A DNA stretch of 64,000 bases from Venatoribacter pacificus. GTDB lineage: Bacteria > Pseudomonadota > Gammaproteobacteria > Pseudomonadales > Oceanobacteraceae. Both the position numbers and the translations under genes were made by a program. The DNA lies in the NCBI RefSeq assembly GCF_025318105.1, contig NZ_JAOANI010000028.1:434001-498000 (forward strand), given 5' to 3'. Of this stretch, positions 21,686 to 30,456 are shown piece after piece (position 1 is the first letter of the stretch; each line of letters starts with the position of its first letter). The notes under the pieces are model-generated. The model saw nothing but the letters and a program-made list of their open reading frames with translations. It did not search any database and was not told the origin of the DNA.

Positions 21686-21707
21686 GAAGTTAGTGATCAC
21701 CTACTTC
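21686..21707. promoter_or_regulatory. Near-perfect palindrome between the MraZ boxes and mraZ
   Basis: A 22-base palindrome centred on GTGATCAC (21693-21700), with arms GAAGT and ACTTC and two mismatched positions on each side of the core. Its left part, GTTAGTGATCAC (21689-21700), is repeated exactly at 21416-21427. It lies in the mraZ leader and could be a protein site or an RNA hairpin. Confidence 0.5.
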
Positions 21708-21744
21708 AGCGAGTCATTCACACCCAAACCAACAGGAAGGGCGC

Positions 21745-22200
21745 ATGTTTCGGGGGCTACACACGATCAATCTGGATGCTAAAGGGCGTCTGGCGATCCC
21801 GACCAAATATCGGGAAACGCTGGCCGAGCTCTGTGGCGCCCGTTTGGTGGCCACCATTGATACTGAAGAACGCTGCCTCCTGATTTACCCCGTAAACGAA
21901 TGGGAACTGATTCAGGCCAAAATCGAGGCTCTGCCCAGCTTTAACCCGGTTGCCCGCCGCATTCAGCGCTTATTGATTGGTCATGCTACCGATCTGGAGC
22001 TGGACAGCGCCGGCCGTATCCTGCTGCCGCAGCCGCTGCGCGAATATGCGTCGCTGGAAAAAGAAAGCGTGCTGATGGGGCAAGGCAAAAAGCTGGAGCT
22101 GTGGAGTAAGTCGCAGTGGGAAAACCGCCGTGATGAATACCTTGATATGGTCAGTCAGCCCGAACAATTACCCGAAGAACTACAGAGTCTGTCGTTATGA
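21745..22200 (+). CDS. mraZ: Transcriptional regulator MraZ
   Basis: A 151-residue AbrB-type DNA-binding protein that forms rings and represses the mra/dcw operon. Two tandem swapped-hairpin domains are visible: MFRGLHTINLDAKGRLAIPTKYR at the N-terminus (written as its parts MFRGLHTINLDAKGRL and AIPTKYR) and the second copy with ELDSAGRILLPQPLREYA. Length matches E. coli (152). AGGAAGG lies six bases before ATG. It is the first gene of the cluster and overlaps rsmH by four bases (ATGA). Three MraZ boxes sit just upstream. Confidence 0.96.
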   Translation: MFRGLHTINLDAKGRLAIPTKYRETLAELCGARLVATIDTEERCLLIYPVNEWELIQAKIEALPSFNPVARRIQRLLIGHATDLELDSAGRILLPQPLREYASLEKESVLMGQGKKLELWSKSQWENRRDEYLDMVSQPEQLPEELQSLSL

Positions 22201-23132
22201 ACCTGAGTGATTTTGCTCACACCACCGTACTGCTGCAGGAGACGGTCGACGGCTGCCTGAATGACCCGGCGGGTATTTATGTCGACGGTACCTTTGGTCG
22301 TGGTGGCCACAGTCGTTTGCTGCTCAGCAAGCTGGCGCCGGAAGGCCGTCTGATTGGTTTCGATAAAGATCCGCTGGCGATTAACACCGGTAAAGAATTG
22401 GAGCAGGAAGACAGCCGTTTTCAGATTGTGCAGGCCAGCTTCGCTGATATGAAAGCGGAACTGAAGGCGCTGGGCATTGATCAGGTTAACGGCATTTTGC
22501 TGGATCTGGGTGTGTCTTCGCCACAGCTTGATGATGCTGAGCGCGGCTTCAGTTTTATGAAAGACGGCCCGTTAGATATGCGCATGAACCCGGATGCTGG
22601 TCTGAGTGCCGCGGAGTGGTGTGCGCAGACTTCCGAAGAAGAAATCGCCCGTGTATTAAAAGAATACGGTGAGGAGCGTTTTGCCAAGCGTATGGCGCGC
22701 GCCATCATTAACGCCCGTGCAGACGCGCCGATTACCCGCACCCGCGAGTTGGCAGAGTTAATTAAAGAAGCCAATCCGGCCTGGGAAAAACATAAGCATC
22801 CGGCAACCCGTGCCTTTCAGGCGATCCGCATTGCGGTGAATAACGAGCTGGGTGATCTGGAAAAAGTGCTGGCCGAAAGTGTGGATCTGTTATTACCGCA
22901 TGGTCGCCTTGCCGTTATCAGCTTCCACTCACTGGAAGACCGTATGGTGAAGCGTTTTATCCGCGCCCAGGAAAAAGGCCGCGAATTACCACCAGGTATT
23001 CCGGTGCCGGAAAGCATGCTGGGTCGCACCATGAAAAAAATGGGTAAAGCGATCATGCCGGGCAATGACGAAGTGCGTATAAATGCCCGTGCCCGCAGTG
23101 CGGTGTTGCGGGTAGCCGAGCGGCTGGCGTGA
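22197..23132 (+). CDS. rsmH: 16S rRNA m4C1402 methyltransferase RsmH (MraW)
   Basis: A 311-residue S-adenosylmethionine-dependent enzyme that adds the N4-methyl group of C1402 in 16S rRNA. The SAM-binding loop GTFGRGGHSRLLL, the LLDLGVSSPQLDDAERGFSF block, LDMRMNP and the late VISFHSLEDRMVKRF block are all present. Length matches E. coli (313). The start overlaps the mraZ stop (ATGA), and the end overlaps the GTG start of ftsL (GTGA). Confidence 0.97.
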   Translation: MNLSDFAHTTVLLQETVDGCLNDPAGIYVDGTFGRGGHSRLLLSKLAPEGRLIGFDKDPLAINTGKELEQEDSRFQIVQASFADMKAELKALGIDQVNGILLDLGVSSPQLDDAERGFSFMKDGPLDMRMNPDAGLSAAEWCAQTSEEEIARVLKEYGEERFAKRMARAIINARADAPITRTRELAELIKEANPAWEKHKHPATRAFQAIRIAVNNELGDLEKVLAESVDLLLPHGRLAVISFHSLEDRMVKRFIRAQEKGRELPPGIPVPESMLGRTMKKMGKAIMPGNDEVRINARARSAVLRVAERLA

Positions 23133-23383
23133 AAGCAGGAGCGGCGTTGCTGTGGGCTGTGGTGTTGATCTCAGCGTTGGCGCAGGTTGGTGTTGTTCAT
23201 GGGCACCGGACGTTGCTGCAGGAGTGGCAGCAGGAAGACGCGCTGCGGGTGCAATTGCTGCAGGAACATACGCGTTTGTTGCTGGAAAAAAGTACATTAA
23301 CCGCGCACGGCCGGGTCGATCAGCAGGCGCGTAAACAATTAAATATGACAGAGCCAGGCAAGGTGCAGGTGCTTTCACAATGA
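23129..23383 (+). CDS. ftsL: Cell division protein FtsL
   Basis: An 84-residue bitopic protein: a short cytoplasmic start, one membrane span (about residues 4-21) and a periplasmic coiled coil with heptad-spaced leucines (LLQEWQQ through LLLEKSTL). It joins FtsB and FtsQ in the divisome and activates FtsW-FtsI. It is shorter than E. coli FtsL (121), as often found outside enterics. Identification rests largely on position between rsmH and ftsI and on topology. The start is GTG, overlapping the rsmH stop; the end overlaps the ftsI ATG (ATGA). Confidence 0.88.
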   Translation: MKAGAALLWAVVLISALAQVGVVHGHRTLLQEWQQEDALRVQLLQEHTRLLLEKSTLTAHGRVDQQARKQLNMTEPGKVQVLSQ

Positions 23384-25104
23384 ATGCGCAACCGAACCAA
23401 CAGACTACATTAAGCGGCATCACCCGCTGGCGTTTTACGCTGGTGCTGGCGGTGTTTGGCTGTCTGCTGGGTGCGGTTCTGGTTCGTCTGGTGATGCTGC
23501 ATACCGTTGATCAGCCTTTCCTGTTTGAGCAGGGTGAAAAACGTACGGTGCGCGAAGAAGTACAGCCGGCCATGCGCGGCATGATTACCGACCGCTATGG
23601 CAAACCGCTGGCGGTCAGTACGCCGGTGGTTACGCTGTGGCTTAATCCGCAACAGGTGAATGTGCAACAACTCCCTGCGGTGGCCGCTGATCTCGGCCTG
23701 AGCCGCAAAGAGCTGACGCGCAAAGTAGAACGGGCGGCCACTCAAGGTCGCTCTTTTTTATATCTCAAACGTCAGGTTCAGCCGGAATTGGCGCAGCAGG
23801 TATTAAAACGCCGTATTGCCGGTATTTATGGTGATGATGATTTCCGCCGTTTTTATCCGGCCGCCGAAATTACAGCGCACACCGTAGGTATTGTTGATAT
23901 TGATGGCAAAGGTCAGGAAGGCCTGGAGTTAGCTTTTGACGATTTTCTGCAAGGCAGCGAAGGATCGCGTCAGGTAGTCAAAGATTTGTACGGCAATGTC
24001 ATCAAGCAATTAAAAGTGAATGCTGTGCCTCAGCCCGGTGGTGATCTGGCTTTGACGCTGGATCTGCGCTTGCAATATCTGGCCTATCGTGAATTAAAAG
24101 CCGCAGTTTCTCAGCATCATGCCAAATCCGGTAGCGCTGTGTTGGTGGATGCACGCAGCGGCGATGTGCTGGCGTTAGTGAATCAGCCCTCTTATAACCC
24201 GAATAACCGCGCCAGTTTACGTGCCGAAAATATGCGTAACCGCGCTATCGCTGATCTGATTGAACCAGGTTCAACCATCAAACCCTTTACGGTCGCGGCA
24301 GCGTTAAGTTCTGGTCGTTATTTTCCCAACAGCGAAATCAATACAGCGCCGGGCTTTGTCCGGGTAAAAAATAAAACCATCCGCGATCATCGCAATTATG
24401 GCGTGCTGGATATTACCGGTGTGATTACCAAATCCAGCAATGTCGGCGTCACCTTCCTGGCTCATCAGTTGGGTGCAGAAAATATCTGGGATTTTTTCAG
24501 TAAAGCCGGTATTGGTCAGGCGACGGTGCTCGGTTTTCCGGGGGAAGCGGTAGGCAGCTTGCCTTATCCGGAGCAGATGGATGCCCTGCGTCTGGCAACG
24601 GTTTCTTATGGTTATGGTTTGTCGGTATCGCCTCTGCAGCTGGCGCATGCTTATACCAGTTTTACCCAGGGCGGCTGTCGCAATCCGGTGCGTTTATTAA
24701 TGAATAATCAGCCGCAGACGAAGTGCCAGCGGGTCATGCCGGAGAAAGTTGCACGTCAGGTTCTGGATATGCTGGAAACGGTAACCTCGAAACAGGGAAC
24801 CGGCAGTCGTGCCCGCGTTGCCGGTTATCGTGTGGGTGGTAAAACCGGTACAGCACACAAGGTTGGTCAGCAGGGGTATGAAGATTCTGAATACACTGCT
24901 GTATTTTCCGGTATCGCGCCGATTTCTTCTCCGGATCTGGTGTTGGTTGTGGTGATTGATTCGCCACAGGGCAAAGAATATTACGGTGGTGAAGTGGCTG
25001 CACCGGTGTTCTCACGCATTATGCAGCAAGCCCTGCGTTTACGTCAGGTTGCGCCGGATGATGGCAGTGTACCAACCTTGCAGATGGCAGGAGGTCCGGC
25101 ATGA
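23380..25104 (+). CDS. ftsI: Septal peptidoglycan transpeptidase FtsI (PBP3)
   Basis: A 574-residue class B penicillin-binding protein. Residues about 21-42 anchor it in the inner membrane, followed by a periplasmic non-catalytic domain (VREEVQPAMRGMITDRYG opens it) and the transpeptidase domain with the three active-site motifs: SxxK in EPGSTIKPF, SxN in TKSSNVG and KTG in GGKTGTAHK. It cross-links septal peptidoglycan together with FtsW. Length matches E. coli (588). It is coupled to ftsL and to murE by ATGA overlaps. Confidence 0.97.
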   Translation: MNAQPNQQTTLSGITRWRFTLVLAVFGCLLGAVLVRLVMLHTVDQPFLFEQGEKRTVREEVQPAMRGMITDRYGKPLAVSTPVVTLWLNPQQVNVQQLPAVAADLGLSRKELTRKVERAATQGRSFLYLKRQVQPELAQQVLKRRIAGIYGDDDFRRFYPAAEITAHTVGIVDIDGKGQEGLELAFDDFLQGSEGSRQVVKDLYGNVIKQLKVNAVPQPGGDLALTLDLRLQYLAYRELKAAVSQHHAKSGSAVLVDARSGDVLALVNQPSYNPNNRASLRAENMRNRAIADLIEPGSTIKPFTVAAALSSGRYFPNSEINTAPGFVRVKNKTIRDHRNYGVLDITGVITKSSNVGVTFLAHQLGAENIWDFFSKAGIGQATVLGFPGEAVGSLPYPEQMDALRLATVSYGYGLSVSPLQLAHAYTSFTQGGCRNPVRLLMNNQPQTKCQRVMPEKVARQVLDMLETVTSKQGTGSRARVAGYRVGGKTGTAHKVGQQGYEDSEYTAVFSGIAPISSPDLVLVVVIDSPQGKEYYGGEVAAPVFSRIMQQALRLRQVAPDDGSVPTLQMAGGPA

Positions 25105-26597
25105 AATTAAGCCAGATGGTCATGCCTGAGCTGTTTATTCCACCCGAGTGGGATCGTGAATTTGCACAGATCGCGGTCGACAGCCGTGATGTGCAGCCAG
25201 GTGATGTTTTTATTGCCCGTCGCGGTTTAAAGAGTCATGGCGAAGAACACATAGCCGCCGCAATTGAACAGGGCGCGGTTGCTGTGCTGGCTGAAGGTGA
25301 GCTCGGATTCCGCTGTGAGCAAAGCCCGCATTTTCCGGCAGTACCGGTATTTTTCAGCAGCGATATCGCGGCCTGCTTAACGGTTTGGTTGCATCGTCGT
25401 TATGCGTCCGTCGCCGATATGAAACTGGTGGCGGTTACCGGCACCAATGGCAAAAGTTCTGTGACGCAATATATGGCACAGCTGGCCGGATTTTGTGCTG
25501 TTCCTTGTGGAGTATTGGGCACCTTAGGTAATGGGGTATGGCCTGATTTACAGACCAGCCGCAACACCACGGCTGATTTGTCGGTTATTTTGCGTAATTT
25601 GCAGAGTATGCAGGAGCGTGGCGTTAATACTGCGGCATTGGAAGTGTCTTCTCATGGACTGACTCAGCAGCGTGTTGCCGGATTGAACTTCTGTGTCGCG
25701 GTACTGACCAACCTCACCCAGGATCACCTCGACTATCACGGCAGCATGGCAGATTACTTTGCCGCTAAACGCCAGTTGTTTGTCGGTCATGATATTCAGG
25801 CAGCATTAATTAATATTGATGACGATTACGGCCGTCGCCTGGCAGCCGATACTGCCATTAATACCGACGTGATGACTTATGGTGCCAGCGATCAGGCCAG
25901 CGTGCGTTACTCCGCAGTGAAAATGCAGGCGCGTGGTATGCAGGCATGGCTGGATACTCCATGGGGAAGCGGTCTGCTGGTGCTGCCATTAATCGGTGAA
26001 TTTAATCTGGCGAATGCGACAGCTGCGATTGCTGCGCTGGCGCTGCAGGGCTTTGATTTTGTACAGCTGTTACAGGCAGCGCAGAAACTCGAACCAGTGG
26101 CGGGGCGCATGGAGCTTTATGTTAAAGATAATGCGCCATTAGCGGTGGTTGATTTCGCCCATACACCGGATGCTTTGCTGAATGTCTTGCAGGCACTTAA
26201 GCCCTGGAATAAAAAAATTACCGCTGTATTTGGTTGCGGTGGCGATCGTGATCGCAGTAAGCGGCCGTTGATGGCTCAAGTCGCAGCGGCGCATGCCGAT
26301 ATCGTCTGGCTGACGGACGATAACCCGCGCAGTGAAGATCCTCAGCAAATTTTTGCCGATGCACTTAATACTGAAAATACCAGCGACTTTTATTGTGAAC
26401 ATGATCGTAGCCGTGCCATTGCTCAGGCGCTGGATATGACGGCTGCCGATGGCATTGTTGTGATTGCCGGAAAAGGCCATGAAAATTATCAGGAAGTTCA
26501 GGGCGTGAAATTACCCTACAGCGATGCCGCTGTACTGTCGCAGCTGGGATACCGCAAAGCCGGACAATTACTGAGCGGAGATGAACATGCTGAGTAA
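25101..26597 (+). CDS. murE: UDP-MurNAc-L-Ala-D-Glu:meso-diaminopimelate ligase
   Basis: A 498-residue Mur ligase that adds the third residue of the peptidoglycan stem peptide in the cytoplasm. The ATP loop is VTGTNGKSSVTQY. The amino-acid specificity motif DNPRSEDP is the form that selects meso-diaminopimelate rather than lysine. NTTADLSVILR binds the UDP-MurNAc substrate. Length matches E. coli (495). GGAGG lies six bases before the ATG, which overlaps the ftsI stop. Confidence 0.97.
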   Translation: MKLSQMVMPELFIPPEWDREFAQIAVDSRDVQPGDVFIARRGLKSHGEEHIAAAIEQGAVAVLAEGELGFRCEQSPHFPAVPVFFSSDIAACLTVWLHRRYASVADMKLVAVTGTNGKSSVTQYMAQLAGFCAVPCGVLGTLGNGVWPDLQTSRNTTADLSVILRNLQSMQERGVNTAALEVSSHGLTQQRVAGLNFCVAVLTNLTQDHLDYHGSMADYFAAKRQLFVGHDIQAALINIDDDYGRRLAADTAINTDVMTYGASDQASVRYSAVKMQARGMQAWLDTPWGSGLLVLPLIGEFNLANATAAIAALALQGFDFVQLLQAAQKLEPVAGRMELYVKDNAPLAVVDFAHTPDALLNVLQALKPWNKKITAVFGCGGDRDRSKRPLMAQVAAAHADIVWLTDDNPRSEDPQQIFADALNTENTSDFYCEHDRSRAIAQALDMTAADGIVVIAGKGHENYQEVQGVKLPYSDAAVLSQLGYRKAGQLLSGDEHAE

Positions 26598-27984
26598 TGT
26601 GTCGCTGTTGCAGCTGCTGAATATTGTCCATGGGCAGCTTCAGTTAACAATTGAAACGCAAGGTGCAGACAATGTGCCTGATGTCGTGATCCGTGGCGTC
26701 AGTACCGACAGTCGTAAAATCAGCGCTGGTGATTTGTATGTGCCATTAAGCGGTGAGCGTTTTAATGGTCATCATTTTATTACTCAGGCGGCTGAACAGG
26801 GCGCTGTTGCGGCACTGATTGATCAGGATGTCGATGCCGGTCTGGCTGCTCGTTTACCTTTGATCCGGGTAACGGATTGTCTGATTGCGCTTGGGCAGAT
26901 TGCCGGTTGGAACCGCAGTCAGTTTCATGGGCCTGTCGTTGCGGTAACCGGCAGTGCCGGCAAAACCAGCGTGAAACAATTAATGAGCAGTGTGCTGGCG
27001 CAGCGTTACTGTACCTGGATGACCCAGGGCAACCTGAATAATCATATTGGTGCTCCGCTGACGTTGCTGGCTCTGGCACCGGAGCATGAAGCCGCGGTGA
27101 TTGAACTGGGTGCCAGTGGTGCCGGAGAAATTGCTTACACCGCACAATGGGTGAAACCTCAGGTTGGCATTATTACCAATGCGGCTGAGGCCCATCTTGA
27201 AGGATTTGGCAGTCTGAATGGTGTTGTGCAAACCAAAGGTGAGTTACTCGACTTTATTCAGCCTGGTGGTTATGCGGTATTAAATGCCGACGATGATTTT
27301 TATGGCGTATGGGCAGAACGTTCGGCGGCGGTTAAACAACTCAGTTTTGGCTTTTCTGCTGCCGCGGATGTGCGTGCCAGTTCATTACAGTGCGATCTGG
27401 AGGGCAGTCATTTTGTCCTGCATCTGGATGGTGAAGCCGATACCGTGCGCCTGCCGTTACTGGGTGAGCATAATGTCCGTAATGCGCTGGCAGTGACGGC
27501 GGCCGCTTATGCACTGGGCTTGAGTGCAGCCGAGATTATTCAGGGATTGCAGCAGGCGACAACGGTATCTGGTCGCTTGCACTGGCTGGAAGGACAATCC
27601 GGTCAGCGGATTTTGAATGACGCTTATAACGCCAACCCCGCCTCAGTAAAAGCGGCCATTAATGTGTTAAAACACGCGCCGCGCAGCTGGCTGGTTTTAG
27701 GTGACATGGCGGAGCTGGGCGAGAATGAGTTAGGCGCTCATGCGGATATTGGCCGTTATGCCCATGACCAGGGAATACAACATTTATTGGCGACGGGCGA
27801 ACGCAGCCGCAAAACAACGGAAGCTTTTGGTGCCGGAGCGCACTGGTTCGCAACCAAACAAGAATTGGTGCGGTATTTACAACAACAGACCGGTAATCAG
27901 GATGTCATTCTGGTTAAAGGGTCGCGCAGTGCCGGTATGGATCAGGTGGTCCAGGCGTTGCAAATGAACACAGAGGAAGACTGA
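26587..27984 (+). CDS. murF: UDP-MurNAc-tripeptide:D-Ala-D-Ala ligase
   Basis: A 465-residue Mur ligase that adds D-Ala-D-Ala to complete the pentapeptide. Visible motifs are the ATP loop VTGSAGKTSVKQLM, the ELGASGAGEIAYTAQWVKP block, NADDDFYGVWAE, and NDAYNANPASVKAAI near the C-terminal domain, typical of MurF. Length is close to E. coli (452). Two ATGs are possible, at 26581 and 26587. GCGGAG directly touches the first and sits six bases before the second, so 26587 is chosen. The gene overlaps murE by about ten bases. Confidence 0.96.
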   Translation: MLSNVSLLQLLNIVHGQLQLTIETQGADNVPDVVIRGVSTDSRKISAGDLYVPLSGERFNGHHFITQAAEQGAVAALIDQDVDAGLAARLPLIRVTDCLIALGQIAGWNRSQFHGPVVAVTGSAGKTSVKQLMSSVLAQRYCTWMTQGNLNNHIGAPLTLLALAPEHEAAVIELGASGAGEIAYTAQWVKPQVGIITNAAEAHLEGFGSLNGVVQTKGELLDFIQPGGYAVLNADDDFYGVWAERSAAVKQLSFGFSAAADVRASSLQCDLEGSHFVLHLDGEADTVRLPLLGEHNVRNALAVTAAAYALGLSAAEIIQGLQQATTVSGRLHWLEGQSGQRILNDAYNANPASVKAAINVLKHAPRSWLVLGDMAELGENELGAHADIGRYAHDQGIQHLLATGERSRKTTEAFGAGAHWFATKQELVRYLQQQTGNQDVILVKGSRSAGMDQVVQALQMNTEED

Positions 27985-27986
27985 TC

Positions 27987-29069
27987 ATGTTGCTATGGCT
28001 GGGAGACTGGTTAGCGCAGTATTACTCCGGATTTGGGGTGGTTAATTATTTAACGCTGCGCGCGATTCTGGCAGTCATTACTGCTTTGATGGTGTCATTG
28101 CTCCTTGGGCCTCTGGTGATCCGCAAATTGCGTGAATACCAGATTGGTCAGGCAATCCGTGAATTGGGTCCTAAATCGCATTTAAGTAAAGCCGGTACGC
28201 CGACCATGGGCGGCGTATTAATTTTGCTGTCCATTGCGGTCAGCACGTTGCTCTGGGGAAATCTGGAGAACCGCTTTGTCTGGGTTGTACTGCTTGTAAC
28301 TCTGGTATTTGGTGCCATTGGTTGGGTGGATGATTACCGCAAAGTGGTGGAGAAAAATTCCCGCGGTTTGCCCGGACGCTGGAAGTATTTCTGGCAGTCT
28401 GTGTTTGCCTTAATCGCCGCCGCTTATCTTTTTTACAGCGCGCAGAGCCCACAGGAAACGCAGCTGGTTGTTCCGTTTCTGAAAGATGTTATGCCGCAGC
28501 TGGGCCTGCTGTTTATTCTGCTGACGTACTTCGTCATCGTAGGTTCAAGTAATGCGGTAAACCTGACTGACGGTCTTGATGGTCTGGCCATTATGCCGAC
28601 GGTTATGGTCGGTGGTGCTTTAGGTATCTGTGCGTACCTCGCCGGTAACGTCAATTTTGCCAACTACCTGCACATTCCTTATATCGCCGGTGCCGGTGAG
28701 TTGGTGGTTTTTTGTGCCGCTATTGTCGGCGCCGGTATTGGCTTTCTGTGGTTCAACACCTATCCGGCTCAGGTTTTTATGGGCGATGTTGGTTCGCTGG
28801 CTCTGGGTGCGGCATTAGGTGTGGTTGCAGTGATTGTTCGTCAGGAAATCGTGCTCTTTATTATGGGCGGCATCTTTGTGGCAGAAACGGTTTCTGTGAT
28901 CCTGCAGGTTGCCTCTTTTAAAATGACCGGCAAGCGTATTTTCCGTATGGCTCCGCTGCATCATCACTATGAATTAAAAGGCTGGCCGGAGCCGCGGGTT
29001 ATTGTTCGTTTCTGGATCATCACCATTATTCTGGTGCTGATCGGTTTAGCCACGCTGAAGATTCGCTGA
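27987..29069 (+). CDS. mraY: Phospho-MurNAc-pentapeptide transferase MraY
   Basis: A 360-residue enzyme with ten membrane spans that transfers phospho-MurNAc-pentapeptide to undecaprenyl phosphate, making lipid I. Conserved catalytic blocks are GWVDDYRKV, SSNAVNLTDGLDGLAI, the GDVGSLALG motif and the HHHYELKGWPEPRV histidine motif. Length equals E. coli MraY (360). The gene begins two bases after the murF stop, with GAGGAAG about seven bases before the ATG. Confidence 0.97.
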   Translation: MLLWLGDWLAQYYSGFGVVNYLTLRAILAVITALMVSLLLGPLVIRKLREYQIGQAIRELGPKSHLSKAGTPTMGGVLILLSIAVSTLLWGNLENRFVWVVLLVTLVFGAIGWVDDYRKVVEKNSRGLPGRWKYFWQSVFALIAAAYLFYSAQSPQETQLVVPFLKDVMPQLGLLFILLTYFVIVGSSNAVNLTDGLDGLAIMPTVMVGGALGICAYLAGNVNFANYLHIPYIAGAGELVVFCAAIVGAGIGFLWFNTYPAQVFMGDVGSLALGAALGVVAVIVRQEIVLFIMGGIFVAETVSVILQVASFKMTGKRIFRMAPLHHHYELKGWPEPRVIVRFWIITIILVLIGLATLKIR

Positions 29070-29082
29070 GGAATCTGAATTT

Positions 29083-30456
29083 ATGTCGCATTTGATTTCC
29101 ACAGATTACAAACGACTGATCGTCGGTCTTGGCATGACCGGGCTCTCTGCTGCCCGTTATTGTCAGCATCGCGGCTGGGCGTTTGATTTGTGTGACAGCC
29201 GCGATACGCCTCCCGGCCTGGATGCTGTGCGCGCAGAATTTCCGCAAGCAGAAATCTACAGTGGTGAATTACAGGCAGATATTCTTAGTCAGTACGATGA
29301 ATTAGTCGTCAGCCCGGGTATTGCTATATCTCACCCGGCGATTGCTGCAGCCCGTCAGGCTGGTGCCCGTATTGCCGGTGATATCCAGCTGTTTGCGGAT
29401 GTTTGTGATAAACCGTTGATTGCTATTACGGGCTCTAACGGAAAAAGCACCGTAACTACCTTGGTTGGAGAATTACTGACCGCGTCCGGTAAACGGTGCG
29501 CTGTTGGTGGCAATATTGGTGTACCGGCACTGAACCTTCTTGTGGATGGTGCTGAAACCGATATTTATGTCTTGGAACTGTCCAGCTTCCAATTGGAAAC
29601 GACTGAAAACCTGGCGGCTTCAGCAGCGGTTGTGCTCAATATGAGCGAAGACCATATGGACCGTTATCAGGGCATGGCGGATTACCATCAGGCCAAACAC
29701 CGTATTTTTCAGCAGTGCCGTGGCGTTGTGGTGAATCGTGACGATGCGCTGAGCCAGCCGCTGGTCTCCGATAAAATGCCGCGTCTGAGTTTTGGTCTGA
29801 ATAAAGCGGATATCGGCCAGTTTGGCCTTGAGAGAATCGATGGCGAAAGCTGGATCACGTTTGGCACTGAAAAAATCATCGCTGCCAGCGAGCTGAAAAT
29901 TAAAGGCCAGCATAATCTGGCAAATGTGATGGCGGCGCTGGCGCTGATTCAATTAGTGGGCGTAGACATAACAACGGTATTACCGGCATTGCGTGCCTTT
30001 ACCGGTCTGGATCATCGTTGCCAATGGTTGGGTAATAAAGCCGGTGTTGATTTTTACAACGATTCTAAAGGAACTAACGTCGGTTCTACCCTGGCTGCAC
30101 TTTATGGTCTGGGGCCGGAAATTAACGGAAAAATCTGGCTGCTGGCTGGCGGTGAAGGAAAAGGGCAGGATTTCAGTCCACTGGCTTCTGCCTGCGAACA
30201 ATTTGCGGCAGAAGTTCTGACCTTTGGTGCCGATGCCACAGTGATAGCCACTGCTGTTGCTGGCGTTTGTCCGGTATCACAGCATGTAACTCTGAATGAC
30301 GCTTTTGCCCGTGCCTGCTCTATAGCAGCTGCCGGTGACGTTATTTTGCTGTCTCCGGCCTGTGCCAGCTTCGATCAGTTCAAACATTATGTAGCGCGCG
30401 GAGAATATTTCAGCGCATTGGTTGCGACGGCGATGAGTAAGGAGGCGACGCTGTGA
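29083..30456 (+). CDS. murD: UDP-MurNAc-L-alanine:D-glutamate ligase
   Basis: A 457-residue Mur ligase that adds D-glutamate to UDP-MurNAc-L-Ala. The ATP loop is ITGSNGKSTVTTLV, VLELSSFQLE is the substrate-binding block, and the C-terminal domain carries HRCQWLGNKAGVDFYNDSKG and LLSPACASFDQF, all typical of MurD. Length is slightly longer than E. coli (438). GAGGAA lies about eight bases before the ATG. The stop overlaps the GTG start of ftsW. Confidence 0.97.
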   Translation: MSHLISTDYKRLIVGLGMTGLSAARYCQHRGWAFDLCDSRDTPPGLDAVRAEFPQAEIYSGELQADILSQYDELVVSPGIAISHPAIAAARQAGARIAGDIQLFADVCDKPLIAITGSNGKSTVTTLVGELLTASGKRCAVGGNIGVPALNLLVDGAETDIYVLELSSFQLETTENLAASAAVVLNMSEDHMDRYQGMADYHQAKHRIFQQCRGVVVNRDDALSQPLVSDKMPRLSFGLNKADIGQFGLERIDGESWITFGTEKIIAASELKIKGQHNLANVMAALALIQLVGVDITTVLPALRAFTGLDHRCQWLGNKAGVDFYNDSKGTNVGSTLAALYGLGPEINGKIWLLAGGEGKGQDFSPLASACEQFAAEVLTFGADATVIATAVAGVCPVSQHVTLNDAFARACSIAAAGDVILLSPACASFDQFKHYVARGEYFSALVATAMSKEATL

